From: Zetaproteobacteria bacterium CG1_02_55_237
Lineage (GTDB): Bacteria > Pseudomonadota > Zetaproteobacteria > Mariprofundales > Mariprofundaceae
Direction: 5' to 3'
Assembly: GCA_001871195.1 (NCBI GenBank)
Contig: MNXA01000044.1
Span: 1-64,000 of the forward strand
Length of the DNA: 64,000 nt
Of this stretch, positions 7,681 to 16,660 are shown in pieces (position 1 is the stretch's first letter; each line of letters opens with the position of its first letter). Made by a program: the position numbers and the translations under genes. A model generated the notes under the pieces. It worked only from the letters and a program-made list of their open reading frames with translations. It was not told where the DNA came from and did not search any database.

Positions 7681-9084
7681 CTAACCGGCCTGAACAGCCA
7701 ACCGCAAGGCAGCATCATCAAGCCGCTTGCTGTCCACCTTGCAGTATGCCGTCTGCTCATCGGCATACAATTCCACTTCAACCACACCCTCCACGCCCAG
7801 CAAACGCTGGCGCAGGGCCTCAATCGCCGCATCCCCTTCCGCTTCAATATGCAGCATACGGGTCGCCACATGGCGCGGCTGCGGCATGAACAGGGCAACA
7901 AGCAACCACATGCCCAGCAGGCCGGCAATCACTAGAAAGGCCTCTGCTTCGTTATGCTTCTCCGGGAGATAAAGAAGGCCGCCCAGCATACCGCCGACAA
8001 AGGCGCCGAAGAACTGGCAGGTATTGAAAACCCCTACCGCTGTGCCCTTGGCCGAGGCCGGAGCAATCTTGGAAATCAGGGATGGAAGTGTGGCTTCGAG
8101 TGCATTGAAGCCGATAAAAAAGATCGCCAGGGCAGTCGCGATAATAGCCAGCGAGTGTGCATGCATGGACAGCAGGCCAAGGCTCAGCACCAGCATCAGA
8201 ATAGCCGATACAAAAACCTGCTTCATCTTGCGTTTGGCCTCGGCAATGATGACCAGCGGTATCATCAGCAGAAAAGCACCACCCATCACCGGCAGATACA
8301 GCTTCCACTGCTCAGCACTTGCCAGCAGCGGATGCGCCGGATCCATCAGCACCATGGGCAGCACGACAAACATCGCGGTCAGCCCGGCATGCAGCACAAA
8401 GACACCGAAATCCAAACGCAACAGTTCGGTATTACGCAGCACTGAGGTAAACATGCCTGCGGTGACCTCGGCATCACGGTGATGTACCTGCCGCTTCGGA
8501 TCGGGAACCACCAGATAAAGAAAGAGGATAGAAATCAGGGCCAGCGCACCGGTCAGCCAGAAGATGCCGCTCACACCGATGACATGCCCCAGCAGTGGTC
8601 CAAGCACCATCGACACCGTGAACGAAACACCAATGGTCATGCCGATCATGGCCATCGCCTTGGTACGATGCTCCTCGCGGGTCAAATCTGCGGTCAAGGC
8701 AATCACGGCAGCAGCCACGGCACCAGAGCCCTGAATAATACGGCCGATGAGCACGCCGGTGATAGAATCGGACATGGCGGCAACGATGGAACCGATGGCA
8801 AACAAGAGCATACCGGCGGCAATCACCGGCTTGCGCCCGAATCTATCGGACATCATGCCGAAAGGAATCTGCAGCACAGCCTGGGTCAGTCCGTAGGCAC
8901 CCAGCGCCAGACCAACCAGCATCGGATTGGCCGCCGCACCCTCAAGGCCATGCGCATAGGGTGCAAAAACCGGAAGGATAAGAAACAGACCAAGCATGCG
9001 CAGGCCGAAAATACCGGCCAACGAGATGGCGGACCTGCGTTCCTCAGCATTCATTGCGGTCCCATCATCCTGAGTGCGTGCCAT
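7681..9084 (-). CDS. yajR: Major facilitator exporter with C-terminal YAM-like domain (YajR type)
   Basis: A 467-residue MFS transporter with twelve hydrophobic segments. Motif A reads GMMSDRFGRKPV between TM2 and TM3, and GRIIQGSGA matches the family's TM4 region. After TM12 comes a roughly 65-residue soluble tail (from about residue 400) with a ferredoxin-like alternation (MLHIEAEGDAAIEALRQRL). This corresponds to the YAM domain of E. coli YajR. YajR is a proton-driven exporter of unknown physiological substrate. The start has GAGGTGAG upstream. It is the first gene of a probable yajR-UPF0114-K+ channel transcript. Confidence 0.85.
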   Translation of the reverse strand: MARTQDDGTAMNAEERRSAISLAGIFGLRMLGLFLILPVFAPYAHGLEGAAANPMLVGLALGAYGLTQAVLQIPFGMMSDRFGRKPVIAAGMLLFAIGSIVAAMSDSITGVLIGRIIQGSGAVAAAVIALTADLTREEHRTKAMAMIGMTIGVSFTVSMVLGPLLGHVIGVSGIFWLTGALALISILFLYLVVPDPKRQVHHRDAEVTAGMFTSVLRNTELLRLDFGVFVLHAGLTAMFVVLPMVLMDPAHPLLASAEQWKLYLPVMGGAFLLMIPLVIIAEAKRKMKQVFVSAILMLVLSLGLLSMHAHSLAIIATALAIFFIGFNALEATLPSLISKIAPASAKGTAVGVFNTCQFFGAFVGGMLGGLLYLPEKHNEAEAFLVIAGLLGMWLLVALFMPQPRHVATRMLHIEAEGDAAIEALRQRLLGVEGVVEVELYADEQTAYCKVDSKRLDDAALRLAVQAG

Positions 9085-9261
9085 ATTCTCTCACCTCACT
9101 AGCCTTTGCCGGCCATGTCGACCGGCCGGCATGCTGGGCAATCACCGGCATACAGGCAAGCGGCAGAAGCGGCGGCGTATGGGGATGCGCGGGAGATTCG
9201 TGCCATGCAGGTATTAATTTGGTGGTAAATAGCGCATAGTGCGCAGCGTTCGAGGCAAAAG

Positions 9262-9288
9262 AAAAAACCCGGCGCTTGCGCACCGGGT
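9262..9288 (-). terminator. Rho-independent terminator after tRNA-Leu
   Basis: On the minus strand a GC-rich hairpin (ACCCGG...CCGGGT, with an inner GCG/CGC pairing) is followed directly by six Ts. It lies 25 bases downstream of tRNA-Leu and fits as its terminator. Confidence 0.85.
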
Positions 9289-9313
9289 CGGATTTAATCT
9301 AAAACAACAATAA

Positions 9314-9400
9314 TGGTACCGAGGACTGGAGTCGAACCAGCACTTCCATACGGAAACTAGCACCTGAAGCTAGCGCGTCTACCAATTCCGCCACCTCGGC
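9314..9400 (-). tRNA. tRNA-Leu, anticodon CAG
   Basis: The reverse strand reads as an 87-base tRNA with a 7-bp acceptor stem (GCCGAGG/CCTCGGT, first pair G-U), a long variable arm typical of class II tRNAs, the T-arm GGTTCGACTCC, and an encoded CCA end. The anticodon stem CTAGC/GCTAG holds the loop TTCAGGT, giving anticodon CAG for CUG leucine codons. Confidence 0.97.
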
Positions 9401-9462
9401 ATAAAACGGCATCTCCAGCAGGGAATCTGCGGGAGGCGCGAATCATAGGATGGAGCAACTAC

Positions 9463-11727
9463 GTGTCAAGAAAGAAAACCCGCCCGGACAAAGCACAAAC
9501 CGGAAAGCATGACAAACACCGCAAGCAGGACGCCGGCACATCGCCGTGGGCTGCCGCCGACAAAAAAAGAAGTGCCGGCGCCAAAGCACCGTATAGCGAT
9601 CGGAAAGACGAAGGCGGCAAAATAGAAAGCAACAAAGACGGGCAAAGCGCCTGGGGCCGCAAAGAGCCCAATCACGGTACGCGTGGCCGCGCTGCTGCCC
9701 TGCGCGGCGAAGCCGTCGACAAGGCCGAACGCAAGCCATGGGAGCGCAGCGAGGGAACTCGTGGTGGTCGTAACCGGGCCGATACAGGGCGCGCCTCGGG
9801 TAAACGTTTCACCGGCATTGTCTCGGCACACCCCGATGGTTTCGGCTTTGTCGATGTACCCGGGCGCGAAAAAGGCCTGTTTCTGCCACGCGAGGAAATG
9901 CGCACGCTGATGCATGGCGACGAGGTGGAGGTTCAACTCAGCTTCTCGCGCGGCCGCGAATCCGCTGAACTGGTACGCATTATCCGTCAGGCACCATCTG
10001 TGATCATCGGCCAGTATATCCTGCAGGGCGGCGTTGGCATGGTGCAGCCACGCTCGCGACGTATACCGCAGAATATCCTGATCGGTTCCCGTGATAGTGC
10101 GGGTGCGGCCGATGGCGACTGGGTGCGTATCGAAATCCAGCGCGGGCAGCAACCGCTGCGCGGCCGGGTGCAGGATGTGCTGGGCAATGTAACCGACCCG
10201 ACCTCCCTGATTGATCTGGTGGTCAGCGAACTGCAACTGCCGGATGAATTCCCCGCAGCCGTCGAACGTGAGGCCGAGGCCCTGCCCGACAAGGTAAAGA
10301 AAAGCGATCTTGAAGGTCGGCTGGACCTGCGTCATCTCCCCTTCGTCACCATCGATGGCGAGACGGCGCGCGATTTCGACGATGCCATCTGCGTGCAAGC
10401 ACGCGGTGATGGTTTCGAGGCATGGGTAGCCATTGCCGACGTATCGAATTATGTGCTGCCGCACTCGGCCATGGATACCGAAGCACTTGAGCGCAGCAAT
10501 TCATTCTACTTCCCGGATCGCGTCATTCCGATGCTGCCCGAAAAACTGTCCAACGGCCTGTGCTCGCTTAATCCCAAGGTGGATCGACTAGCCATGGTCG
10601 TGCGCATGCGCTTTGATGTGGCAGGCCGCCGGCGCACAGCACGCATGTATACTGCAGTGATTCATTCGCAGGCACGCCTGACCTACACACTGGCCTCGGC
10701 ATGGCTGGAGGATCGCGATGAAAAGGCCGTCCCCGAGGAAGGCTTGCGCAGCATGCTCGACTCTGCGGCACAGCTGTTTACCCTGCTGGCCAAAATGCGT
10801 AAAAGCCGTGGCGCACTGGATCTGGATGTGCCGGAGGTGCGTGCCGTGCTGCATGAAGGCAGCGTGGCCCGCATGAATTCGGATGAGCGCAATATCGCCC
10901 ATCACCTGATCGAGGAAATGATGCTGGCCGCTAACACCGCCGTGGCTGAATACATGGATACGCATCACTGCCCTTTGCTGTATCGCGTGCATCCCGCGCC
11001 CAAGCGTGAATCCATCGAAAAGCTGAATGATTTTCTGCTGCCCTTCGGCCTGTTCGTCAAGCTGCCCAAGATAGCGGACAAAGACTCCACCGTGCGTCCC
11101 GGCGATGTACAATTCGTACTGGAGCAGGCCGTGGACAAACCCTTCGCCCATCCCCTGCAGCGCATGGTTCTGCGCTCCATGCAGCAGGCCAGATACACTA
11201 CGGAAAACGAAGGGCATTTCGGTCTGGCTTACAAAAGCTACTGCCATTTCACCAGCCCGATCCGACGCTACGCCGATCTGACCGTCCATCGCCGCCTGAA
11301 GGCGCTGATCAGCAAAGAGAACCCGGACAAGGTGCAACCTGTCGCAAAGCTTGCCGAAATCGGTGTACAAACCTCCGTGCAGGAGCGTAAACAGCAGCGT
11401 GCCGAATGGGATGTACAGGCCATGCTGGCCGCCCTTTATCACCACAAGGATATCGGACGGGAAATGCCGGCGCGCATCTCGGGCCTTTCCCAGCGGCGTA
11501 TCTTCTTTGAATTGCAGGAATCACTGGCCGAAGCCGGTATGCCGAGCGATTTGCTGGAGGGCACATATGAGCTCGATGAAAGCGGGCACCGTCTGGTATC
11601 AAGACGCAGCGGCCATGCCTGGCAGTTGGGCGATGAGGTCACACTGCGCATCGACTCCACCGACCCGGTGCGCGGTCAGATCAACGTCACGCTGATTCTC
11701 GCCGACACACCGGCAACTGAGGCGTAA
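9463..11727 (+). CDS. rnr: Ribonuclease R
   Basis: A 754-residue RNB-family 3'-5' exoribonuclease that degrades structured RNA. The start is GTG at 9463 with TGGAG nine bases upstream. Residues 1-105 are a low-complexity, strongly basic segment rich in Lys, Arg, Gly and Asp. They are followed by cold-shock/OB domains (KRFTGIVSAHPDGFGFVDV), the RNB catalytic core (VTIDGETARDFDDAICV with the metal-binding aspartates) and a C-terminal S1 domain. The usual N-terminal helix-turn-helix is not evident, and the basic tail that E. coli RNase R carries at its C-terminus is absent; the basic segment is at the front instead. The rsuA gene follows 2 bases later. Confidence 0.92.
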   Translation: MSRKKTRPDKAQTGKHDKHRKQDAGTSPWAAADKKRSAGAKAPYSDRKDEGGKIESNKDGQSAWGRKEPNHGTRGRAAALRGEAVDKAERKPWERSEGTRGGRNRADTGRASGKRFTGIVSAHPDGFGFVDVPGREKGLFLPREEMRTLMHGDEVEVQLSFSRGRESAELVRIIRQAPSVIIGQYILQGGVGMVQPRSRRIPQNILIGSRDSAGAADGDWVRIEIQRGQQPLRGRVQDVLGNVTDPTSLIDLVVSELQLPDEFPAAVEREAEALPDKVKKSDLEGRLDLRHLPFVTIDGETARDFDDAICVQARGDGFEAWVAIADVSNYVLPHSAMDTEALERSNSFYFPDRVIPMLPEKLSNGLCSLNPKVDRLAMVVRMRFDVAGRRRTARMYTAVIHSQARLTYTLASAWLEDRDEKAVPEEGLRSMLDSAAQLFTLLAKMRKSRGALDLDVPEVRAVLHEGSVARMNSDERNIAHHLIEEMMLAANTAVAEYMDTHHCPLLYRVHPAPKRESIEKLNDFLLPFGLFVKLPKIADKDSTVRPGDVQFVLEQAVDKPFAHPLQRMVLRSMQQARYTTENEGHFGLAYKSYCHFTSPIRRYADLTVHRRLKALISKENPDKVQPVAKLAEIGVQTSVQERKQQRAEWDVQAMLAALYHHKDIGREMPARISGLSQRRIFFELQESLAEAGMPSDLLEGTYELDESGHRLVSRRSGHAWQLGDEVTLRIDSTDPVRGQINVTLILADTPATEA

Positions 11728-11729
11728 GC

Positions 11730-12461
11730 ATGGCGGCAATAAAAATGGAGCGCATTGATCGTTTGTTGTCCCGCCTGGGTTACGGCTCGCGCAGCGATGT
11801 GCAGGTGTGGCTGCGTCAGGGTCTGGTCAGTATCGATGGAAAACTGGTGAAATCAGCATCACAGAAGGTTAATCCCGCTGAAGTCCTGCTTGAGGACCAG
11901 GCACTGGATCACCCCTTCGGCCTCACCGTGATCTACCACAAGCCGCTCGGAGCAGTGTGCTCGCACCGGGAAAGCGGCCGTCTGATTTATGATGACTTCC
12001 CCGCCCGCTGGGTGGACCGGAAACCTTCACTATCAAGTGTCGGGCGATTGGACAAGGAAACCTCCGGCCTGCTTATTTTAACCGACGATGGCCAGCTCAA
12101 TCACCACATCACCAGCCCTAAGAATCATATCAGCCGCACCTATGCCGTCAGTCTGCATGCGCCGCTTGCTGGCAATGAAGCTCAAATTTTTGCCAGCGGA
12201 AAGTTACTGCTCAAGGATGATGACAAACCCTGCCTGCCTGCCGAGCTAAGCATTATCGATGAACAGCATGTCTCGGTTGTGCTGCATGAGGGGCGCTACC
12301 ATCAGGTACGGCGCATGTTTGCTGCCGTCGGCAACCATGTCACAGAACTCTGCCGCAGCCATATCGGCGCGCTCTCGCTTGAATCAACCGGACTCGCTCC
12401 CGGCGAATACCTGACGGCGACAGTAGAAGAAGTGCAAGGCATGCTGGCCGGGGAAAGCTAG
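11730..12461 (+). CDS. rsuA: Pseudouridine synthase, RsuA family
   Basis: A 243-residue enzyme with an N-terminal S4 RNA-binding domain (ERIDRLLSRLGYGSRSDV) and a C-terminal RsuA/RluB/E/F catalytic domain. The catalytic aspartate lies in SSVGRLDKETSGLLILTDDG, and the family motif GRYHQVRRMFAAVG is present. RsuA isomerises U516 of 16S rRNA; assignment to RsuA rather than RluE/RluF rests on overall layout and is less certain than the family. It starts 2 bases after rnr and is surely cotranscribed. A second in-frame ATG lies at 11745. It converges with trkH. Confidence 0.85.
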   Translation: MAAIKMERIDRLLSRLGYGSRSDVQVWLRQGLVSIDGKLVKSASQKVNPAEVLLEDQALDHPFGLTVIYHKPLGAVCSHRESGRLIYDDFPARWVDRKPSLSSVGRLDKETSGLLILTDDGQLNHHITSPKNHISRTYAVSLHAPLAGNEAQIFASGKLLLKDDDKPCLPAELSIIDEQHVSVVLHEGRYHQVRRMFAAVGNHVTELCRSHIGALSLESTGLAPGEYLTATVEEVQGMLAGES

Positions 12462-12482
12462 GGCCTTCCCACAGAGAAAAAC

Positions 12483-13931
12483 TTACTTACGCCAGAACTC
12501 GGGCACCAGCAGCACAAAGAAGGTAAATATTTCAAGCCGTCCGAGCACCATACCGAACATCAATGCGCCCTTGGCAAAATCGGGCAAAGAAGCGTAATTA
12601 CCGGCAGGTCCTACACCGCCGAAACCGGGGCCGGTATTGGTGATGCAGGCCGCCGATGCGGCCAGCGAGGTCAGCATATCCACACCGGAAAACGCCACCA
12701 GAATGGCGATCATCATGAAACAGACGATGTAGAGCACAAAGAAGCCCCAAAGGGCTTCCACAACCGATCCACCCACATTGGCACCATTCAGCTTGATGGC
12801 CAGCACCGCGTGCGGATGAATCAGACGGCGTACCTCGCGCATACCCTGACGGAAGAGCAGCAGAACACGAACCATCTTCATGCCGCCACCTGTGGACCCG
12901 GCGCAAGCGCCGCAAAACATGGCAGCAAACAGGATCAGGCTGGTCACCACCGGCCATTGGCCGTAGTCGCTTACCGCAAAGCCCGTAGTCGTTGCCACGG
13001 CCACCGTGTTGAACAACACCTCGTCCCAACTTGCCGAGGTGGTTAAAAGGGTCGGCAAGCCGATTAGAACGACCAGCGCAATCATCCATTTCAGATAGGC
13101 ACGGAACTCATCATCGGCAAAATAGGTGCGTGGCGTATCCAGACTCAGGCCCCGGCGCATGGATGCAAAATGCAGCGTGAAGTTAATGCCTGCGGCAAAC
13201 ATGAAATAGACCGTCGCCAGACGCAGCGGCTGCGAATCGAAATAACCCATGCTGGCGTCGTGCGTTGAGAAGCCACCAATAGCGATGGTGGTCATGGCAT
13301 GATTAACGGCGTCAAATCCACTCATACCGAGAAACCAGTAAACCAGAGCAACAATCATGGTCATGGCAAGATACATATACCACAGAATCTTGCCAGTTTC
13401 GGTCACGCGCGAGGTCAGCTTGTCCTTAACCGGACCAGGTGCCTCGGCGCGGAACAACTGCATGCCACCGATACCGAGCAGCGGCATAATGGCAACAGCC
13501 AGCACAATAATACCCATGCCGCCAACCCACTCCTCCATGGAGCGCCAAAACAGGATGGAAGGCGCCATCGTATCCAGGCCCGAGAAGACCGTCGCCCCGG
13601 TCGTAGTCAGACCCGAGGCGGATTCGAATAAGGCATCCATGATGGTGTCCGCCGTCCCTGTCGTCCAGAAGGGAACCGCACCGAGCAGGGACAGCACCAC
13701 CCAGGCCAGAGCAACGATCAGAAAACCATCGCGATGACTGAGTACTTTGGGCGCCTTGCCAGCAGCACGCATCATAAGCAGGCCAACGAGCGCAACGATA
13801 AAGCCTGCTGTCAGAAACTCGCTCATATGAGAGGTCTCGTAATGCCAAGCCACCAGTGCAGGCAGCAACATACTGACCCCGAAAAAGGCCGCAAGAATCC
13901 CGATGGTCCAGGTCACACCGCGATAGTTCAT
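12483..13931 (-). CDS. trkH: Trk potassium uptake transmembrane protein
   Basis: A 482-residue TrkH/KtrB-type K+ transporter with about ten transmembrane helices and four pore-loop repeats. The selectivity-filter regions can be seen as LTTTGATVFSG, IAIGGFSTHDASMG, TTTGFAVSDYG and ITNTGPGFGGVG. It forms the K+-conducting subunit gated by TrkA, whose gene ends 3 bases upstream. It is the last gene of the leftward DUF4390-ntrY-ntrX-trkA-trkH block and converges with rsuA across a 21-base gap with no obvious terminator. Confidence 0.93.
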   Translation of the reverse strand: MNYRGVTWTIGILAAFFGVSMLLPALVAWHYETSHMSEFLTAGFIVALVGLLMMRAAGKAPKVLSHRDGFLIVALAWVVLSLLGAVPFWTTGTADTIMDALFESASGLTTTGATVFSGLDTMAPSILFWRSMEEWVGGMGIIVLAVAIMPLLGIGGMQLFRAEAPGPVKDKLTSRVTETGKILWYMYLAMTMIVALVYWFLGMSGFDAVNHAMTTIAIGGFSTHDASMGYFDSQPLRLATVYFMFAAGINFTLHFASMRRGLSLDTPRTYFADDEFRAYLKWMIALVVLIGLPTLLTTSASWDEVLFNTVAVATTTGFAVSDYGQWPVVTSLILFAAMFCGACAGSTGGGMKMVRVLLLFRQGMREVRRLIHPHAVLAIKLNGANVGGSVVEALWGFFVLYIVCFMMIAILVAFSGVDMLTSLAASAACITNTGPGFGGVGPAGNYASLPDFAKGALMFGMVLGRLEIFTFFVLLVPEFWRK

Positions 13932-13934
13932 ATC

Positions 13935-15305
13935 TTAAAAGAATTCCAGATGAACTTCGAAAAGTTTTTCCGTAGCGACAACCGAGCTGCTGCGCGTAAC
14001 CATCATCACGTGATCATGCGCCAGAATTTCGGTGCTCCCATCGGGGATGACCACCTCGCCATCGCGCAGAATGGCTCCGACCACGGTTTCTTCGGGTAAT
14101 TCAAGCTCGCGCAAAGGCGTGTTCAGAATTTTACTGGTCTCCAGCGCTTCCGCTTCGAGCACCTCGATGCTGCCATCACCCAGCGATGACATACCCAGAA
14201 TGCGGCCCTTGCGGATATAACTGAGCACGCTTGATACCGTGGTCAACCTCGGGGAAACGGTAACATCGAGGCCAATCTGGGAGATCAGATCTGTATAGAT
14301 GGAACGATTAACCAGCGTAACGATATGCGGAACCTTGTACTTCTTGGCAATCAGGCTGACCAGAATATTGGTCTCATCATCGTTGGTCAGGGCCAGAAAG
14401 TCGTCCATTTCACTGATGTTTTCTTCTTCCAGCAGTTTCCGATCCATGGCATCGCCATGAATCACTGTCGCTTTGGACAGATGTTCGGCCAACCACTGGG
14501 CGCGTTCTTCATTGAATTCGATGATTTTCAGGGAAACATTCAATGCCTCCATATGTTGGGCCACAACAAATCCGATATGTCCACCGCCCACCATCATCAC
14601 ATGCTTGGTACCGACTTCGGAGCACTCCAGACCTGCGGCATCCATGAATGCATCGGTGTTCGTCTTGGCCATGGCGACATAGACCGTATCGCCAGCCAGC
14701 AGCACAGCATCTCCGCTCGGCACATGCCACGTCTGGTTGTGTTCATGCGCCACGACGATCACAGGAATGCCGTTGATGGCCTCACTTGTTTCTTTGAGGG
14801 AAATACCGGCCAGTGCACTCTTCGGCGGAATACGCAGACCAACCAGCGAGGTCTTTCCACCGGCAAACTCCTGTGCATCCGCCGCTGAGGAAACCTGGAA
14901 ACGCTGAACGATGGCCTTGGCCGCTTCCCGTTCCGGTGAAATCATCAGATCGATGGGCAAATCATCGCGGCCGCACAGCTTTGCATGTTCGACATACTCC
15001 GATTCACGCACCCGGGCCAGCTTGGTCGGCACCTTGAACAGAGAATGAGCTACCTGACAGGCCATCATATTGAGCTCATCATTGGTGGTTGCTGCAACCA
15101 AAAGATCGGCATTGGCGGCATTGGCCTGAGCCAGAACGCTGGGCAGCGAGGCATGGCCACAGACGGTTTTCACATCCAGACTATCTGCCACGCGTTTGAG
15201 AAGCGCAGCATCCCTGTCCACCACAACCACATTGCAATTCTCCGAGGCAAGACGCTGCGCAATGCTGAACCCCACCTCTCCGGCACCGAGAATGAGTACA
15301 TTCAT
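13935..15305 (-). CDS. trkA: Trk system K+ uptake regulatory protein, NAD-binding
   Basis: A 456-residue peripheral membrane regulator with two RCK units. Each has a Rossmann fold: MNVLILGAGEVGFSIAQ at the start and KHVMMVGGGHIGFVVAQ in the middle. Each is followed by a TrkA-C domain. It binds NAD(H)/nucleotides and gates TrkH. It overlaps ntrX by 4 bases and is followed 3 bases later by trkH. The linkage of ntrYX to trkAH is a recurring proteobacterial arrangement. Confidence 0.95.
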   Translation of the reverse strand: MNVLILGAGEVGFSIAQRLASENCNVVVVDRDAALLKRVADSLDVKTVCGHASLPSVLAQANAANADLLVAATTNDELNMMACQVAHSLFKVPTKLARVRESEYVEHAKLCGRDDLPIDLMISPEREAAKAIVQRFQVSSAADAQEFAGGKTSLVGLRIPPKSALAGISLKETSEAINGIPVIVVAHEHNQTWHVPSGDAVLLAGDTVYVAMAKTNTDAFMDAAGLECSEVGTKHVMMVGGGHIGFVVAQHMEALNVSLKIIEFNEERAQWLAEHLSKATVIHGDAMDRKLLEEENISEMDDFLALTNDDETNILVSLIAKKYKVPHIVTLVNRSIYTDLISQIGLDVTVSPRLTTVSSVLSYIRKGRILGMSSLGDGSIEVLEAEALETSKILNTPLRELELPEETVVGAILRDGEVVIPDGSTEILAHDHVMMVTRSSSVVATEKLFEVHLEFF

Positions 15306-16660
15306 GACCGTCCCTCCTTGAGACCAAAGCTCTTGAGCTTGCGATGCAGCTGACTTCGTTCCATACCGATATCTTCTGCCGTCCGACTGACATTCCAGTC
15401 GTTTTTATTCAGGTGATAAAGCAGATAACTACGTTCAAAAGCCTCTCTGGCATTGTGAAAATTCGCAGAAATATCAGCCTCGGCACGCATACCGCCCTGA
15501 TCCTGCGGCGGCATATCGGCCGAACTGATCTCCTCACCCTGACGCAGAATGTGGCAACGTTCGACATAATTACGCAGTTCCCGCACGTTACCGCCCCAGC
15601 GGCAGGATTGCAGAATGGCCATGGCATCAGCGGTAAAGTGTACCGGCTCACCACTGAGGACTTCAGCCTGCTCAGCTGCCAGATCTTCAATCAGAAGAGG
15701 AATATCTTCGGGACGTTCGCGCAGGGCAGGCATGCGGATGCTCACCACATTCAATCGATAATAGATATCCTCACGCAGAATTCCTGCACGCATCGCCTCT
15801 TCCGGATCGGCATTACAGGCGGCGATCAGACGAATATCCACAGGCACAGGCTCAGGCGAACCGATGCGCTGCACGGCATGCTCCTGCAACACGCGCAGCA
15901 CCTTGGCCTGGGCACTCGGAGCCAGATCGGTTAATTCATCAAAGAAAAGCGTTCCGCCCTGGGCCATTTCAAAACGTCCGCGCTGGCTGTGCAGCGCCCC
16001 CGGGAAAGCGCCTTTCTCATGCCCGAAAAGCTCCGAATCCATCCGCGAATCAGCAATCCCGGCCGAATTGACGGCCACAAACGGGGCCTGGGCACGCCTG
16101 GAGTGCTGATGCAGAAGCTGGGCAGCCACCGCTTTACCGGTACCGTGCTCGCCAAGGATCAATACCGGGGCATCCGTCTTGGCCACCTGCCGAATCAACT
16201 TGCGTACGCTTTCAATCGCGGCACTGGAACCGATTAGTTCCTGCGATTCCGGGACCACGGTCTGTTGCTTCAGTTCCTGATTCTCGATGGCCAGCTTGCG
16301 CTTCTCCAGCGCGTTGCGAACCAGAATCAGCAAGCGATCCGATGACAACGGCTTTTCAACAAAATCGAAAGCCCCCTGACGGGTAGCACGCACTGCGGTA
16401 TCAATCGTGGCATGGCCGGACATCATAATCACAGGCACATCGGCATCCATGGACTTCAGACGCGACAGAGTCTCCAGACCATCAATCCCGGGCATCCAGA
16501 TATCCAGCAACACGCACCCCGCCGGATGCTTGCGGAAACGGGCCACGGCCTCTTCTCCTGAGGCGGCACACATCACGGAATATCCCTCATCCTCAAACAG
16601 ACCTTGCAGCGAATCGCGGATGGCCTCTTCATCATCAACGACTAGGATACGCTTAGTCAT
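15302..16660 (-). CDS. ntrX: NtrX-type sigma-54-family response regulator
   Basis: A 452-residue regulator with a receiver domain (phospho-acceptor Asp in CVLLDIWMPG), a AAA+ domain and a Fis-type helix-turn-helix (SRTAEDIGMERSQLHRKL). The start at 16660 gives a 4-base overlap with ntrY and follows GGAGG. Walker A is GEHGTGKA and Walker B is GGTLFFDELTD. The loop that contacts sigma-54, normally GAFTGA, reads GAFPGA here, and Walker A ends in Ala rather than the usual Glu. Threonine is the key contact residue of that loop, so activation of sigma-54 polymerase may be impaired, and it could act as a repressor or conventional regulator. That consequence is inference. Confidence 0.9.
   Translation of the reverse strand: MTKRILVVDDEEAIRDSLQGLFEDEGYSVMCAASGEEAVARFRKHPAGCVLLDIWMPGIDGLETLSRLKSMDADVPVIMMSGHATIDTAVRATRQGAFDFVEKPLSSDRLLILVRNALEKRKLAIENQELKQQTVVPESQELIGSSAAIESVRKLIRQVAKTDAPVLILGEHGTGKAVAAQLLHQHSRRAQAPFVAVNSAGIADSRMDSELFGHEKGAFPGALHSQRGRFEMAQGGTLFFDELTDLAPSAQAKVLRVLQEHAVQRIGSPEPVPVDIRLIAACNADPEEAMRAGILREDIYYRLNVVSIRMPALRERPEDIPLLIEDLAAEQAEVLSGEPVHFTADAMAILQSCRWGGNVRELRNYVERCHILRQGEEISSADMPPQDQGGMRAEADISANFHNAREAFERSYLLYHLNKNDWNVSRTAEDIGMERSQLHRKLKSFGLKEGRS

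Noticed and set aside
9314-9400. tRNA-Leu as an integration site
   Set aside because: No integrase, att-like direct repeat or foreign gene block lies next to it; the same holds for tRNA-Gln.
9466-10464. 332-codon frame opposite rnr
   Set aside because: It is an antisense shadow of the rnr coding frame with no ribosome site and no family features.
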